DNA of 64,000 nucleotides from Mannheimia cairinae (GTDB taxonomy: Bacteria > Pseudomonadota > Gammaproteobacteria > Enterobacterales > Pasteurellaceae), in assembly GCF_028649535.1 (NCBI RefSeq), contig NZ_JAQSJE010000009.1, positions 186,001-250,000 of the forward strand, written 5' to 3'. Below the pieces are notes generated by a model. That model saw only the letters and a list, made by a program, of their open reading frames with translations. It was not told the origin of the DNA and made no database searches. The translations under genes and the position numbers were made by a program. Within the stretch, counting starts at the first letter, position 1; the number at the start of each line of letters is the position of its first letter. This document shows positions 30,169 to 40,729 of this stretch, piece by piece.

Positions 30169-31038
30169 ATGTCTGCTCGTGGAAAAATTTTAAATACGAT
30201 CAGCTCACTTCAAAATAGTCTAACAAAAACAGAAAAGAAAATTGCAGCAGCGATTTTATCGCAACCGGAATTACTCAACCAATGTTCATTATCTGATGTG
30301 GCTAAACAACTAGATGTTGGTGAAGCAACCTTTATTCGGTTTTGTCGAACACTTGGTTTTAAAGGCTATACAGATTTTAAATTGGAATTAGCAATAGAAC
30401 TTGCTACTCAAAATCAAGATAATCGAGTTTTGCTTGATACAGATGTATCAGAGCTTGATACTGCAGAGGATATAGCAGGTAAGCTAAAAGCCAGTTTAGA
30501 TAGTGCAATTAGCGAGACGATTAACTTATTAGATTTTGATGTATTAGAAAAAGTTGTTGAAGAACTCAGACAAGCAAAAAGGATCTTCTTATTTGGTGTA
30601 GGATCTTCAGGGCTAACAGCAGAAGACGCAAAACATAAATTAATGCGTATTGGCTTACAAACTGATGCAGTAACGAATAACCATTTTATGTATATGCAAG
30701 CTGCTTTAGTAAAAGAAGGGGACTTAGTGATTGGTATTAGCCATTCAGGTTACTCAGAAGAAATTGTTAAATCACTGCGTTTTTCTCGTGCAAATAAGGC
30801 AAAAACTGTTGCAATTACTCACAATTTACGTTCGCCAGTAACAGAAGAAGCTAATTACGTGTTAATTAACGGTAACCGACAGGGGCATATGCAAGGCGAT
30901 TCTATTGGTACAAAAATGTCTCAACTATTTGTGCTAGATTTAATCTACACCTTACTTGTGAGAGCAGAACCAGAAACTGCATTAAAACAAAAACAAAAAA
31001 CACTTAACGTTATTTTAGAACAGCGTGTAAAAAGCTAG
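30169..31038 (+). CDS. MurR/RpiR-family transcriptional regulator (SIS domain)
   Basis: The 289-residue regulator has an N-terminal RpiR helix-turn-helix domain (about 1-77, SLSDVAKQLDVGEATFIRFCRTLGFKG) and a C-terminal SIS sugar-phosphate-binding domain (about 120-255, FLFGVGSSGLTAEDAKHKL and VIGISHSGYSEEIV). Such proteins sense phosphorylated sugars. It is downstream of a nanQ-like gene, so it could be a SiaR-like sialic acid/GlcN6P regulator; MurR or HexR-like roles are alternatives. It ends at a 14-bp-stem terminator. Confidence 0.83.
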   Translation: MSARGKILNTISSLQNSLTKTEKKIAAAILSQPELLNQCSLSDVAKQLDVGEATFIRFCRTLGFKGYTDFKLELAIELATQNQDNRVLLDTDVSELDTAEDIAGKLKASLDSAISETINLLDFDVLEKVVEELRQAKRIFLFGVGSSGLTAEDAKHKLMRIGLQTDAVTNNHFMYMQAALVKEGDLVIGISHSGYSEEIVKSLRFSRANKAKTVAITHNLRSPVTEEANYVLINGNRQGHMQGDSIGTKMSQLFVLDLIYTLLVRAEPETALKQKQKTLNVILEQRVKS

Positions 31039-31075
31039 TGTAATCGTTTAAATATTTAATGAGTTAGAGAAGTAA

Positions 31076-31110
31076 AAGGGCTGATTTTGATATATACAAA
31101 ATCAGCCCTT
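31076..31110. terminator. Terminator between the RpiR gene and yhbY
   Basis: AAGGGCTGATTTTG and CAAAATCAGCCCTT form a perfect 14-bp stem with a seven-base loop between two convergent genes. T-runs on either side are short. Confidence 0.75.
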
Positions 31111-31126
31111 ATTCTATAACTAGAAA

Positions 31127-31441
31127 TTAAATGGTTTTTGTTGCCTTTGGAAGAGTAATTTTTTTCTCTTCGCTTTGGCGATAAAGCACTAAAATATGCC
31201 CGATAGTTTGCACTTCCGTAGCTTTAGTTTCACGCACAATAGCATCAATGATCAACTGTTTAGTTTCACGATCTGCACCGGCAACTTTTACCTTAATTAA
31301 TTCGTGGTGTTCAAGGGCATTATCAATTTCAGCTAGTACGCCTTCTGTTAAGCCGTTTCCGCCTAACATCACGACAGGGCTTAAATGATGTGCCAAGCCT
31401 TTTAAATATTGTTTTTGTTTGGTTGTTAATGTAATTGACAT
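31127..31441 (-). CDS. yhbY: Ribosome assembly RNA-binding protein YhbY
   Basis: A CRM-domain protein of 104 residues (E. coli 97) that binds the pre-50S subunit. The GGNG loop (MLGGNGLTEGV) and the ending of the domain (IGHILVLYRQ) are clear. The frame is open 18 codons further upstream, but GGATAA precedes the ATG at 31441 and family proteins begin M-LTTKQKQYLKGLAH, so that start is used. The gene is on its own. Confidence 0.93.
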   Translation of the reverse strand: MSITLTTKQKQYLKGLAHHLSPVVMLGGNGLTEGVLAEIDNALEHHELIKVKVAGADRETKQLIIDAIVRETKATEVQTIGHILVLYRQSEEKKITLPKATKTI

Positions 31442-31552
31442 TATTTTATCCGTAATTGGTTTTGTTAATAAAATTTGGCGTAGAAAATAGCACAAAACCA
31501 GTCATTTTTAAAGTAAAATGCAACTTATAACCAAAAATAGAAAGGAAAGATT

Positions 31553-32323
31553 ATGCCAACATTAAGCGTTGCGATGATTGTTAAAAATGAGGCTCAAGAT
31601 TTACGAGCTTGCTTAGATACTGTAAAAGATTGGGTAGATGAAATTGTGATTTTAGACAGCGGCAGTACCGATGAAACCCCACAAATTGCCGCTGAATATA
31701 ATGCGAAATTTTATATTAACACTGATTGGCAAGGTTTTGGTAAGCAACGCCAGCTTGCTCAACAATATGTAACAAGCGATTATGTCTTATGGCTAGATGC
31801 CGATGAGCGTGTTACGCAAGAGTTAAAAGATTCTATTTTACAAGCGGTCGAAAAAAATGAAAAAAATGCAGTTTATCAGCTTGGCCGTTTAAGTGAGGTT
31901 TTTGGTAAACAAATTCGTCATTCAGGTTGGTATCCGGATTATGTGGTTCGCTTATATCCGACAGATTTAGCTCAATATAATGACTCTTTAGTCCACGAAA
32001 AAGTGGTATATCCTAAAAATACCGTAGTAAAAAGCTTGAATGGAGATTTATTACATTTTACTTATAAGAGTTTACACCATTACTTAACGAAGTCTGCCAG
32101 TTATGGTACAGCTTGGGCAGACCAACAACTTAATAAAGGAAAAAGAAGTTCTTTATTCAAAGCTTTTACTCATTCCCTCAATAGTTTTATTAAAATGTAT
32201 TTCTTTAAGAAGGGTTTTTTAGATGGTAAGCACGGATTATTATTGGCGATTTTATCAGCTCAGTCTGTTTTTAATAAATATGCAATGCTGTGGGTTAAGC
32301 AAAATTCTCGAAAGGCAAAATAA
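31553..32323 (+). CDS. lgtF: Family 2 glycosyltransferase of lipooligosaccharide core (LgtF/WaaE type)
   Basis: The 256-residue GT2 enzyme begins [19 protein letters not shown] and has [10 protein letters not shown] and the DxD-like WLDADERV, with [18 protein letters not shown] typical of the WaaE/LgtF group. In H. influenzae the homologous LgtF adds glucose to heptose I of the lipooligosaccharide inner core; WaaE does the same in Klebsiella. It probably acts on the cytoplasmic face of the inner membrane. The next glycosyltransferase starts on its stop codon (ATGA-type overlap). An uptake core lies in the coding region near 31841. No simple-sequence repeat that would make it phase-variable is visible. 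Confidence 0.78.
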   Translation: MPTLSVAMIVKNEAQDLRACLDTVKDWVDEIVILDSGSTDETPQIAAEYNAKFYINTDWQGFGKQRQLAQQYVTSDYVLWLDADERVTQELKDSILQAVEKNEKNAVYQLGRLSEVFGKQIRHSGWYPDYVVRLYPTDLAQYNDSLVHEKVVYPKNTVVKSLNGDLLHFTYKSLHHYLTKSASYGTAWADQQLNKGKRSSLFKAFTHSLNSFIKMYFFKKGFLDGKHGLLLAILSAQSVFNKYAMLWVKQNSRKAK

Positions 32324-33354
32324 TGAAAAAAGATACAAAACAAGCAACAATTATTTTTATTAATATGGCTAAAGGCTTCGGCGGAGGAGAGTTCTATACT
32401 GAGCAGCTAATTACGCATTTAGATGGTTATCAATGTTATTTTTTTGGTAAAAAATCGGGGAAATTAGCCGTCCACCTTAAGAGAGTAATGCCAAGTGTTA
32501 CTATTCTAACATTTTTTCAACTATTAAAATTAATTGTTTTTAATCGTTCTGCTATCGTTCATGCATTAGATGGACGAGGTGCTCATATTGCTGGCTTCAT
32601 TAAACGATTTTTTAAAAATCCTGTTATTATCACTCGTCAGGTAAATTTTCCTTTTAAGCGAAAATCTTCGACAGTGGCATATAAAACAGCAGATATTATT
32701 ATTGGAGTAAGTAGGACTATTACCACATCTTTACAAACATTAAATACGAATACCTATACTATTTATGGCTGTTTGAAGCAATTACAAGAAAATATAGATT
32801 TTGAACAAACCTACTTTTCCTCTTCTAAAAATACTTTACGAATTGCTCAAATTGGCAATTTTCAGGCAGTTAAAAATTTCTCTTTAACGATTGAGTTAGC
32901 AAGGAAAAATCCTGAGCTATCTTTTTATTTAGTGGGTTCTGGTGAACTGGAAAAAGAATTAAGACAGCAGGCATCATTATTATTAAACGTGCATTTCATT
33001 CCATTTACTCCTTATATTGGAAGTGTACTAAAACATATTGATGTTCTTATTGTGCCATCGCATTCTGAGGGGCTTGGTATGACAATTTTAGAGGCTTATC
33101 AATATCAAAAAGCTGTCATTGCTCACAACACAGGAGGGATTCCTGAAATTATTGAACATAATAAAACAGGCTTTTTAATAAATGAAAATGTTGCTGAAAA
33201 CTATCAGTTCTATTTAGAACAACTAAAAAATAATCCTGATCTACTTAATAAGTTTTCAGAAAATATTCAACAATTTTTGAAAGAAAATAACTTTTCAGCA
33301 GTAAGAATGGCAAATGAATATAGTGCTAAATATGAGCAACTACTAAAAAAATAG
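32323..33354 (+). CDS. Family 4 (GT-B) glycosyltransferase, probably LOS
   Basis: A 343-residue GT-B-fold enzyme. The N-terminal half holds the glycine loop KGFGGGEFYTEQL; the C-terminal half carries the glycosyltransferase group 1 core with LRIAQIGNFQAVKN, YLVGSGELEKEL, VPSHSEGLGMTILEA (donor-binding E-x7-E) and NTGGIPEIIEHNKTG. It shares a base with the preceding lgtF-like gene, so it is likely a heptosyl- or hexosyltransferase acting on the same core oligosaccharide. Donor and acceptor cannot be read from sequence. The codon use is somewhat more AT-rich than its neighbours, which is common for surface-polysaccharide genes. Confidence 0.8.
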   Translation: MKKDTKQATIIFINMAKGFGGGEFYTEQLITHLDGYQCYFFGKKSGKLAVHLKRVMPSVTILTFFQLLKLIVFNRSAIVHALDGRGAHIAGFIKRFFKNPVIITRQVNFPFKRKSSTVAYKTADIIIGVSRTITTSLQTLNTNTYTIYGCLKQLQENIDFEQTYFSSSKNTLRIAQIGNFQAVKNFSLTIELARKNPELSFYLVGSGELEKELRQQASLLLNVHFIPFTPYIGSVLKHIDVLIVPSHSEGLGMTILEAYQYQKAVIAHNTGGIPEIIEHNKTGFLINENVAENYQFYLEQLKNNPDLLNKFSENIQQFLKENNFSAVRMANEYSAKYEQLLKK

Positions 33355-33469
33355 CTTATTCTTTTAAGACTACAAGCGGTTAAATTTATTTAAAAATTTG
33401 CAGTTTTAGCTAACAAATTCTAGATGAAATTTTATCTGGTTTCGGCTAAAATATCTTGCTTGAACGTAA

Positions 33470-33485
33470 ACGCAAGCGTTTGCGT
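33470..33485 (+). promoter_or_regulatory. PurR-type box upstream of argG
   Basis: ACGCAAGCGTTTGCGT differs at one position from the PurR consensus ACGCAAACGTTTGCGT; AAACGCAA and TTTGCGTTT extend the symmetry. It sits just after a TAAAAT -10-like element (33447-33452), where binding would block initiation of argG. An uptake core lies at about 33373. Confidence 0.6.
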
Positions 33486-33489
33486 TTGA

Positions 33490-34857
<1,368 letters not shown>

Positions 34858-34905
34858 TAAGTTAGTTGATCTCAATTCTGATAACTTTTAGAATTATCAA
34901 AAAGT

Positions 34906-34940
34906 GCCCCAAAGTGAATGCTCTTTGGGGCTTTTGTTTT
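34906..34940 (+). terminator. Terminator of argG
   Basis: GCCCCAAAG and CTTTGGGGC form a perfect 9-bp stem with an 8-base loop, followed by TTTTGTTTT. Confidence 0.9.
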
Positions 34941-34957
34941 CAATATAGAATACTCAA

Positions 34958-35419
34958 ATGAAATTAGTTGAAATTTTTACCGATGGCTCTTGTTTAGGTA
35001 ACCCAGGCAAGGGAGGAATTGGGATTTTATTACGCTATAATGGTTATGAGAAAACCGTAAGCCGAGGTTATTTTCAAACAACAAATAACCGTATGGAATT
35101 ACGAGCAGTTATTGAGGCACTTTCAATGCTAAAAGAACCCTGCAAAGTGCAACTAAATAGCGATAGTCAATATATGAAAAATGGTATCCAAAAATGGATT
35201 TTTAACTGGAAGAAAAATGATTGGAAAACCAGTGATAAGAAGCCTGTTAAAAATAAGGATTTATGGGTAGCTTTAGATAAAGAAATTCAGCGTCATCAAA
35301 TTGAATGGATGTGGGTGAAAGGGCATTCAGGTCATCGTGAGAATGAAATTTGTGATGAACTGGCAAAAAACGGGGCAAATAATCCGACTTTAGATGATGT
35401 CGGCTATATTGTAGAATAA
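34958..35419 (+). CDS. rnhA: Ribonuclease HI
   Basis: RNase HI degrades the RNA of RNA-DNA hybrids. The 153-residue enzyme (E. coli 155) keeps the catalytic carboxylates: Asp9 in [12 protein letters not shown], Glu47 in NNRMELRAV, Asp69 in LNSDSQYM, and the final Asp in CDELAKNG. It lies between the argG terminator and an inverted uptake-sequence hairpin, so it is a single-gene unit. Confidence 0.96.
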   Translation: MKLVEIFTDGSCLGNPGKGGIGILLRYNGYEKTVSRGYFQTTNNRMELRAVIEALSMLKEPCKVQLNSDSQYMKNGIQKWIFNWKKNDWKTSDKKPVKNKDLWVALDKEIQRHQIEWMWVKGHSGHRENEICDELAKNGANNPTLDDVGYIVE

Positions 35420-35430
35420 GCAACTTTTGT

Positions 35431-35476
35431 GCAAGCGGTCATATTTTGTAATTTTTTTACAAAAACAACCGCTTGT
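35431..35476. terminator. Inverted uptake-sequence hairpin after rnhA
   Basis: GCAAGCGGT (35431-35439) and ACCGCTTGT (35468-35476) flank an inner stem TTTTGTAA/TTACAAAA. Confidence 0.6.
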
Positions 35477-35518
35477 TAATTTTATGTGTAGAACAGGAAT
35501 TTTTCGGAAAATAGGGCT

Positions 35519-35534
35519 ACGCAAACGTTTTCTT
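35519..35534 (+). promoter_or_regulatory. PurR box upstream of cvpA-purF
   Basis: ACGCAAACGTTTTCTT keeps the left half of the PurR consensus exactly and most of the right half. The cvpA-purF operon is a classical PurR target in E. coli. Confidence 0.75.
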
Positions 35535-35575
35535 TTTTTGTAAAATAGGAGAGCTTTAAGCTTTTAAGGATTTTT

Positions 35576-36079
35576 ATGGTTGATTTAATTGTTATCGGGA
35601 TCATCGCTTTTTCTGTATTTATCAGTTTATGGAGAGGGTTTACTAACGAAGCTTTATCATTACTTGGCTGGGTCATCGCCTTTTTTGTTGCAAGTTCGTT
35701 CTATCCATATTTAAGCGGTTATTTAACACAAATAAACTCAGTCTATCTACAAAATTCAGAGTTTCTACGCAATGGCTTGGCGGCTGCAATTTTGTTTGTT
35801 TTAACATTAATTGTATGTGGTGTAATTAATGGATTGTTAGGCAAAATAATTGATTTAAGTGGGCTTTCTGTAACAGATAGAATTCTAGGCGGTGCTTTTG
35901 GTGCATTACGTGGGATTTTAATTGTTTCTGCCATCTTATTTTTCTTAGATACTTTTACCCAAGCAAGCCAAACGGAATTATGGAAGTCATCTTTACTAAT
36001 TCCACACTTTGATTTTATTGTGAAATGGTTCTTTGAGCAGTTGCAGACAGGATCCAGTTTTTTAAATTCGACTAAATAA
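35576..36079 (+). CDS. cvpA: CvpA family membrane protein
   Basis: The 167-residue inner-membrane protein (E. coli CvpA 162) has about four transmembrane segments. It is required for colicin V production in E. coli, and its general role is unsettled (envelope or bile-stress tolerance). The family signatures [19 protein letters not shown] and [21 protein letters not shown] are present. It leads the cvpA-purF operon and ends 14 bases before purF. Confidence 0.93.
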   Translation: MVDLIVIGIIAFSVFISLWRGFTNEALSLLGWVIAFFVASSFYPYLSGYLTQINSVYLQNSEFLRNGLAAAILFVLTLIVCGVINGLLGKIIDLSGLSVTDRILGGAFGALRGILIVSAILFFLDTFTQASQTELWKSSLLIPHFDFIVKWFFEQLQTGSSFLNSTK

Positions 36080-36093
36080 AGAGGTTTTTCTAT

Positions 36094-37611
36094 ATGTGCG
36101 GCATTGTCGGTATTATTGGAAATTCGCCAGTAAATCAGGCGATTTATGATGGTTTAACATTACTTCAACACCGGGGACAAGATGCCGCAGGTATCGTAAC
36201 AATAGATGATGAACATCGTTTTCGCCTACGTAAGGCAAATGGTTTAGTCAGTGATGTTTTCCACCAAGAACATATGTTACGTTTACAAGGCAATGTGGGG
36301 ATTGGGCACGTACGTTATCCTACAGCAGGTAGTTCTAGTGTTTCAGAGGCTCAACCGTTTTATGTAAATTCACCTTTTGGTATTACCTTGGTGCATAATG
36401 GGAATTTAACCAATAATGCAGAGTTAAAAGAGCGTTTATTTAATGAAGCTCGTCGCCACGTTAATACCAATTCCGATTCAGAATCACTTCTTAATATTTT
36501 TGCTTACTACTTAGATCTTCACCTAACTCAACAGCTTACCGCTGAAAATATTTTTGAAACCGTACGTAAAACGAATGAAAGCATTGAAGGGGCTTATGCT
36601 TGCATTGCAATGATTATTGGGCACGGTATGGTTGCGTTTCGAGATCCTTTTGGTATTCGCCCACTTGTACTGGGTAAACGAGAAGTAGCAGGTAAAACGG
36701 AATATATGTTTGCCTCAGAAAGCGTTGCTTTAGATGTGGTTGGCTTTGAATTTGTTCGAGATGTGTTACCAGGTGAAGCAATTTATATTACCTTTGATGG
36801 GCAACTCCACTCACAAATTTGTGCTGATAATCCAAAACTAAATCCTTGTATTTTTGAATATGTTTATTTTGCCCGCCCTGATTCAGTGATTGATGGTGTG
36901 TCTGTGTATGCCGCTCGTGTGCATATGGGGGAACTATTAGGTGAAAAAATTAAGCGTGAATGGGGCAATATTGTAGATGATATTGATGTAGTTATTCCAA
37001 TTCCAGAAACATCAAATGATATTGCAGTACGTATTGCTAATGTATTAGATAAACCCTATCGCCAAGGCTTTGTAAAAAATCGCTATGTGGCACGTACTTT
37101 TATTATGCCAGGGCAGGCACAACGTAAGAGTTCTGTTCGCCGTAAATTAAATGCGATTGCCTCAGAATTTAAAGGCAAGAGTGTTTTATTAGTAGATGAT
37201 TCTATTGTTCGTGGTACTACTTCTGAACAAATTGTAGAAATGGCGCGTGCAGCAGGTGCAAAAAAAGTTTATTTTGCTTCCGCAGCCCCAGAAATTCGTT
37301 ACCCTAATGTGTATGGTATTGATATGCCAACTTGTGAAGAGCTAGTGGCATTTGACCGCTCAGTTGAAGAAGTGGCAGAAATGATTGGAGTAGATAAATT
37401 AATCTTCCAAGATTTAAGTGCGTTATATCAGTCTGTACAAACAGAAAATCCTGAAATTCATCATTTTGACGACTCTGTCTTTACAGGAGAGTACATTACC
37501 GGCGGAATTGATAAATGCTATTTAGATGCGATTGCAAATGCAAGAAATGATAAAGCAAAAGCAAATGCTGATAAACAAGCGACTAATTTAGAAATTCATA
37601 ACGAAAGCTAA
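36094..37611 (+). CDS. purF: Amidophosphoribosyltransferase
   Basis: PurF commits PRPP and glutamine to purine synthesis. It has 505 residues, equal to E. coli. Met-Cys start MCGIVGIIG exposes the nucleophile Cys2 of the glutaminase domain, with HRGQDAAGI and [12 protein letters not shown] following; the phosphoribosyltransferase domain holds [13 protein letters not shown], the PRPP loop. The operon is preceded by a PurR box and closed by a terminator. Confidence 0.97.
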   Translation: MCGIVGIIGNSPVNQAIYDGLTLLQHRGQDAAGIVTIDDEHRFRLRKANGLVSDVFHQEHMLRLQGNVGIGHVRYPTAGSSSVSEAQPFYVNSPFGITLVHNGNLTNNAELKERLFNEARRHVNTNSDSESLLNIFAYYLDLHLTQQLTAENIFETVRKTNESIEGAYACIAMIIGHGMVAFRDPFGIRPLVLGKREVAGKTEYMFASESVALDVVGFEFVRDVLPGEAIYITFDGQLHSQICADNPKLNPCIFEYVYFARPDSVIDGVSVYAARVHMGELLGEKIKREWGNIVDDIDVVIPIPETSNDIAVRIANVLDKPYRQGFVKNRYVARTFIMPGQAQRKSSVRRKLNAIASEFKGKSVLLVDDSIVRGTTSEQIVEMARAAGAKKVYFASAAPEIRYPNVYGIDMPTCEELVAFDRSVEEVAEMIGVDKLIFQDLSALYQSVQTENPEIHHFDDSVFTGEYITGGIDKCYLDAIANARNDKAKANADKQATNLEIHNES

Positions 37612-37628
37612 GGAAGAATTAAGTCAAA

Positions 37629-37664
37629 AACTCGCAATAACTTGATTGATATTGCGAGTTTTTT
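37629..37664 (+). terminator. Terminator of purF
   Basis: AACTCGCAATA and TATTGCGAGTT make an 11-bp stem with a 10-base loop and TTTT tail. Confidence 0.88.
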
Positions 37665-37715
37665 ATTAATGAACGGGCATCAATATATTCTCTATTTAAG
37701 GTTAAATATACTGAA

Positions 37716-38678
37716 TTAAGCATTTGCTAAAATAACCGCCCGTTTTGGAGCTGGGTAGCCTTCAATCGTTTTGCTATGATCGTTTGGATCTAAAAAATCC
37801 ACCAAACTCTCATTTTCTAACCAATCAGTTTTACGTTGTTCTTCAAGAGTTGTAACCGCCTCATCAACACAACGTACATTTTTAAAGCCAACTTTTTCCA
37901 ACCAATTAATTAAGGCTTTAACCGACGGAATAAAATAGACATTCTTCATTTTAGCATAGCGGTTGGCAGGCACTAGCACATCATTTAGATCGCCATCAAT
38001 CACTAGCGTTTCTAACACTAATTCTCCGCCTTTAACTAACTGAGCTTTGAGTTGAGAAAGGTGATCAAGTGGGGATTTACGATGATAAAGCACCCCCATT
38101 GAAAAAACGGTGTCAAAGGCAGCCAATGGTTGCATTTGCTCAATACCCAGTGGAATTAAATTTGCTCGGCGGTCGTTGCCTAATAATTTTCTGACTGCCT
38201 CAAATTGGCAAAGGAACAATTCAGTTGGATCAATTCCCACTACCATTTTTGCCCCTTCGCCCACCATTCGCCACATATGATAGCCACTGCCACAACCAAC
38301 ATCTAAAATAGTTCTGTTTTCAAGTGAGGCTAGATGCGGAAGAACACGATCCCATTTAAAATCGGAACGCCATTCGGTATCAATATGAATACCGTGTAAG
38401 TGATAAGGGCCTTTTCGCCACGGCATTAACTGTTTTAAATGATGCACAATTTGCTTGGTTTCGCCTTCAGATAAAGGCTGAACCGGAATAGATTCCACTT
38501 TATCTTTCAAGTTTATACAAGCGGTCGAATTTGGTAAAAAATCTGCAACTTTTGCCCATTTTGCATAATCGCTATGGGTGGATTTTTCCCATTGTTTTAA
38601 TTGCAATGGCAAAGTTTCCAACCAAGCGGAAAGGGGAGTGGTTGCTATTTGTTGATAAAAAGGACGGAAGTCGATCAT
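37716..38678 (-). CDS. cmoB: tRNA U34 carboxymethyltransferase CmoB
   Basis: CmoB transfers the carboxymethyl group of carboxy-SAM to 5-hydroxyuridine at the wobble position of several tRNAs. The 320-residue protein (E. coli 323) has the Rossmann motif [18 protein letters not shown], then [17 protein letters not shown] and [19 protein letters not shown]. cmoA, which makes the cofactor, is not in the window. An uptake core lies inside the gene near 38515. The ycaO terminator separates it from ycaO. Confidence 0.95.
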   Translation of the reverse strand: MIDFRPFYQQIATTPLSAWLETLPLQLKQWEKSTHSDYAKWAKVADFLPNSTACINLKDKVESIPVQPLSEGETKQIVHHLKQLMPWRKGPYHLHGIHIDTEWRSDFKWDRVLPHLASLENRTILDVGCGSGYHMWRMVGEGAKMVVGIDPTELFLCQFEAVRKLLGNDRRANLIPLGIEQMQPLAAFDTVFSMGVLYHRKSPLDHLSQLKAQLVKGGELVLETLVIDGDLNDVLVPANRYAKMKNVYFIPSVKALINWLEKVGFKNVRCVDEAVTTLEEQRKTDWLENESLVDFLDPNDHSKTIEGYPAPKRAVILANA

Positions 38679-38729
38679 TTGTCGTCAATTTTTGTGATGA
38701 TGCCTGTTTTTTAACAAACATCTAAATTT

Positions 38730-38760
38730 ATAAAAAAGCACGCATCAGAAGACACGTGCT
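38730..38760 (-). terminator. Terminator of ycaO
   Basis: On the minus strand, AGCACG plus wobble pairs and CGTGCT make a stem of up to 10 bp around TTCT, followed by TTTTTT. It lies 20 bases past the ycaO stop. Confidence 0.8.
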
Positions 38761-38779
38761 ATCGTGTATATCTAAACCA

Positions 38780-40543
38780 TTATCTCGCAATTGGATTTAC
38801 TTTTGCCTTTTGCAGTTTACGATAAGCATTTAGTAATTTCTGATGAGCGACCATATTTTCAAGGCTTTCATCAGAGGCTGTTAAGCCATTAAACGGATTA
38901 CCGCCTTGCACCGCATTCCACGCAAATTCTACGGCATCTTTGCCGTACATTTTGTCAAATACCATACGGTATTGTGCAGGTTCACGGTTTTCATCAAGGA
39001 ATAATTCAATACTGCTGATTAAGCAACGGTAATAATTATTACGTTCTGGCGAGAATACGCTAGCGTTCATATTCGCTGTCCAGTTTGCCCAATCAAGTGC
39101 TTGTTCTAAGTTGCCTAAAGCTAAGTGGAGCATTGATTTTAGTTCGCCGATACGCAAAGTTTGCAAGGCAGAACCTTTTTCTGCCACTACGCCGATAAAT
39201 TCACGCACACGAGTTAAATCGTCAATGCCTTGTTCATCTAACTCATCTAATAATTCCTGATAAGTTTCTTTGTCGTGGTGGAAATGCGGTAAATCTAACA
39301 GAATTTCACGCCAATCCAAGCCCATATTGTTGTTTGCGTAAATCAAATCATCACTCGGATAAATATTCGACATACCCGGGGCTAAAATACGGCAAGCATA
39401 CACACCTAAATGTTCGTAATCCATAATATAAACAGGCTGATTATGCTTGTTGAAAATCGCCATCATATTATTAAATTCTTGCTCGGTTGTGCCGGAGAAG
39501 TCCCAATGAACAAATGAGTAGTCAGCATCACGTTTGAAAAGATCCCAAGAAATTAGACCGCTTGAATCAATAAAGTGGGTTTCAAGGTTGGCGTGATCAG
39601 CTACATCCTCATTGTTAAATGATGGTGGGGCAAACACATCTAAATCTTTCAGGCTACGACCTTGTAAAAGCTCGGTTACGGTACGCTCAAATGCAACTTG
39701 GAAGTTCGGGTGAGCACCAAAAGAGGCAAAACAAGTGCCGTTTTGCGGATTTAATAAAATCACACAAATAACCGGAAATTCGCCACCTAATGAGGCATCG
39801 TAACAAAGAATTGGAAAGCCTTCTTGCTCTAATTTTTCGATAGAAGCTTTAATGGTTGGGTAGCCTTCAATCACACTTTGCGGAATTTCAGGCAGGCTGA
39901 TTGCCTCGGTAATAATGCGGTTTTTCACAAAACGCTCGAATACTTCCGATAAGCCTTGCACACGAGCCTCGTTTTTCGTGTTACCTGCCGACATTCCGTT
40001 CGAAACAAATAAGTTACCGATAATGCTTTGTGGAATATAAACCGTTTCGTTATCTGATTGGCGAACGTAAGGCAAGGTAACAATACCACGATCATAATTA
40101 CCTGATTGCAGATCAACCAATAATTCAGGAGTAAGTTCGCCATTCGGATCAAAATATTCCCACAAGAACTCATCCATCATTTCAGCCGGAGGAATATCTT
40201 CATCTTCAATCGGGAACCATTTTTCAGTCGGATAGTGAACAAAGTCAGCATTCGCTAATTCTTGACCTAAATAGAAATCTGCCCAGAAATAGTTGGTTGA
40301 TAAACGTTCAAAATATTCCCCAAGAGCAGAGGCAAGAGCCGCTTTTTTGCTCGCACCTTTACCGTTTGAGAAACATTGCGGACAATCTGCATCACGAATA
40401 TGCACAGACCACACGTTTGGCACAGGGTTTAACCAAGAGGCCTCTTCAATATTAAAGCCAAGCGTTTTTAATTTGTGTTGAAAGGTAGAAATACTGTCTT
40501 CAAGTGCAGCATCTTTACCGGTAATAAAAGTTTGTTCTGACAT
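38780..40543 (-). CDS. ycaO: YcaO cyclodehydratase-like protein
   Basis: The 587-residue protein matches E. coli YcaO (586), the founding YcaO-domain ATPase, implicated with RimO in beta-methylthiolation of ribosomal protein S12. ATP/Mg-binding acidic motifs are visible around SALGEYFERLSTNYFW and GLSEVFERFVKNR, and RDADCPQCFSNGKG near residues 51-65 is typical. The C-terminal TPR-like part (about 450-587) is characteristic of this non-peptide-modifying subgroup. There is no precursor peptide or partner dehydrogenase nearby, so a natural-product role is unlikely. Confidence 0.93.
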   Translation of the reverse strand: MSEQTFITGKDAALEDSISTFQHKLKTLGFNIEEASWLNPVPNVWSVHIRDADCPQCFSNGKGASKKAALASALGEYFERLSTNYFWADFYLGQELANADFVHYPTEKWFPIEDEDIPPAEMMDEFLWEYFDPNGELTPELLVDLQSGNYDRGIVTLPYVRQSDNETVYIPQSIIGNLFVSNGMSAGNTKNEARVQGLSEVFERFVKNRIITEAISLPEIPQSVIEGYPTIKASIEKLEQEGFPILCYDASLGGEFPVICVILLNPQNGTCFASFGAHPNFQVAFERTVTELLQGRSLKDLDVFAPPSFNNEDVADHANLETHFIDSSGLISWDLFKRDADYSFVHWDFSGTTEQEFNNMMAIFNKHNQPVYIMDYEHLGVYACRILAPGMSNIYPSDDLIYANNNMGLDWREILLDLPHFHHDKETYQELLDELDEQGIDDLTRVREFIGVVAEKGSALQTLRIGELKSMLHLALGNLEQALDWANWTANMNASVFSPERNNYYRCLISSIELFLDENREPAQYRMVFDKMYGKDAVEFAWNAVQGGNPFNGLTASDESLENMVAHQKLLNAYRKLQKAKVNPIAR

Positions 40544-40729
40544 TGTTTACCTTTAATTGAGGGCGGAAAAATCTCGCTATTCTAGCAAAAATCAAATAAA
40601 AATGGAGAAATAAATTAGCCCCAAATTTTAATATGAATTCAGCAAAACGTTTCAAGCTGGACTAAATGGTCTAAATCGTAGAAAATAAGCCTGTTTTTAT
40701 AAAAGAATTACTTATATAAATTTAATAAA

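Noticed and set aside
31553-33354. Phase-variable LOS glycosyltransferases
   Set aside because: No tetranucleotide or homopolymer repeat was found in either gene or its promoter.
38780-40543. YcaO as part of a thiazole/oxazole peptide biosynthesis cluster
   Set aside because: Length and C-terminal TPR-like region match E. coli YcaO, and no precursor peptide, dehydrogenase or exporter is nearby.
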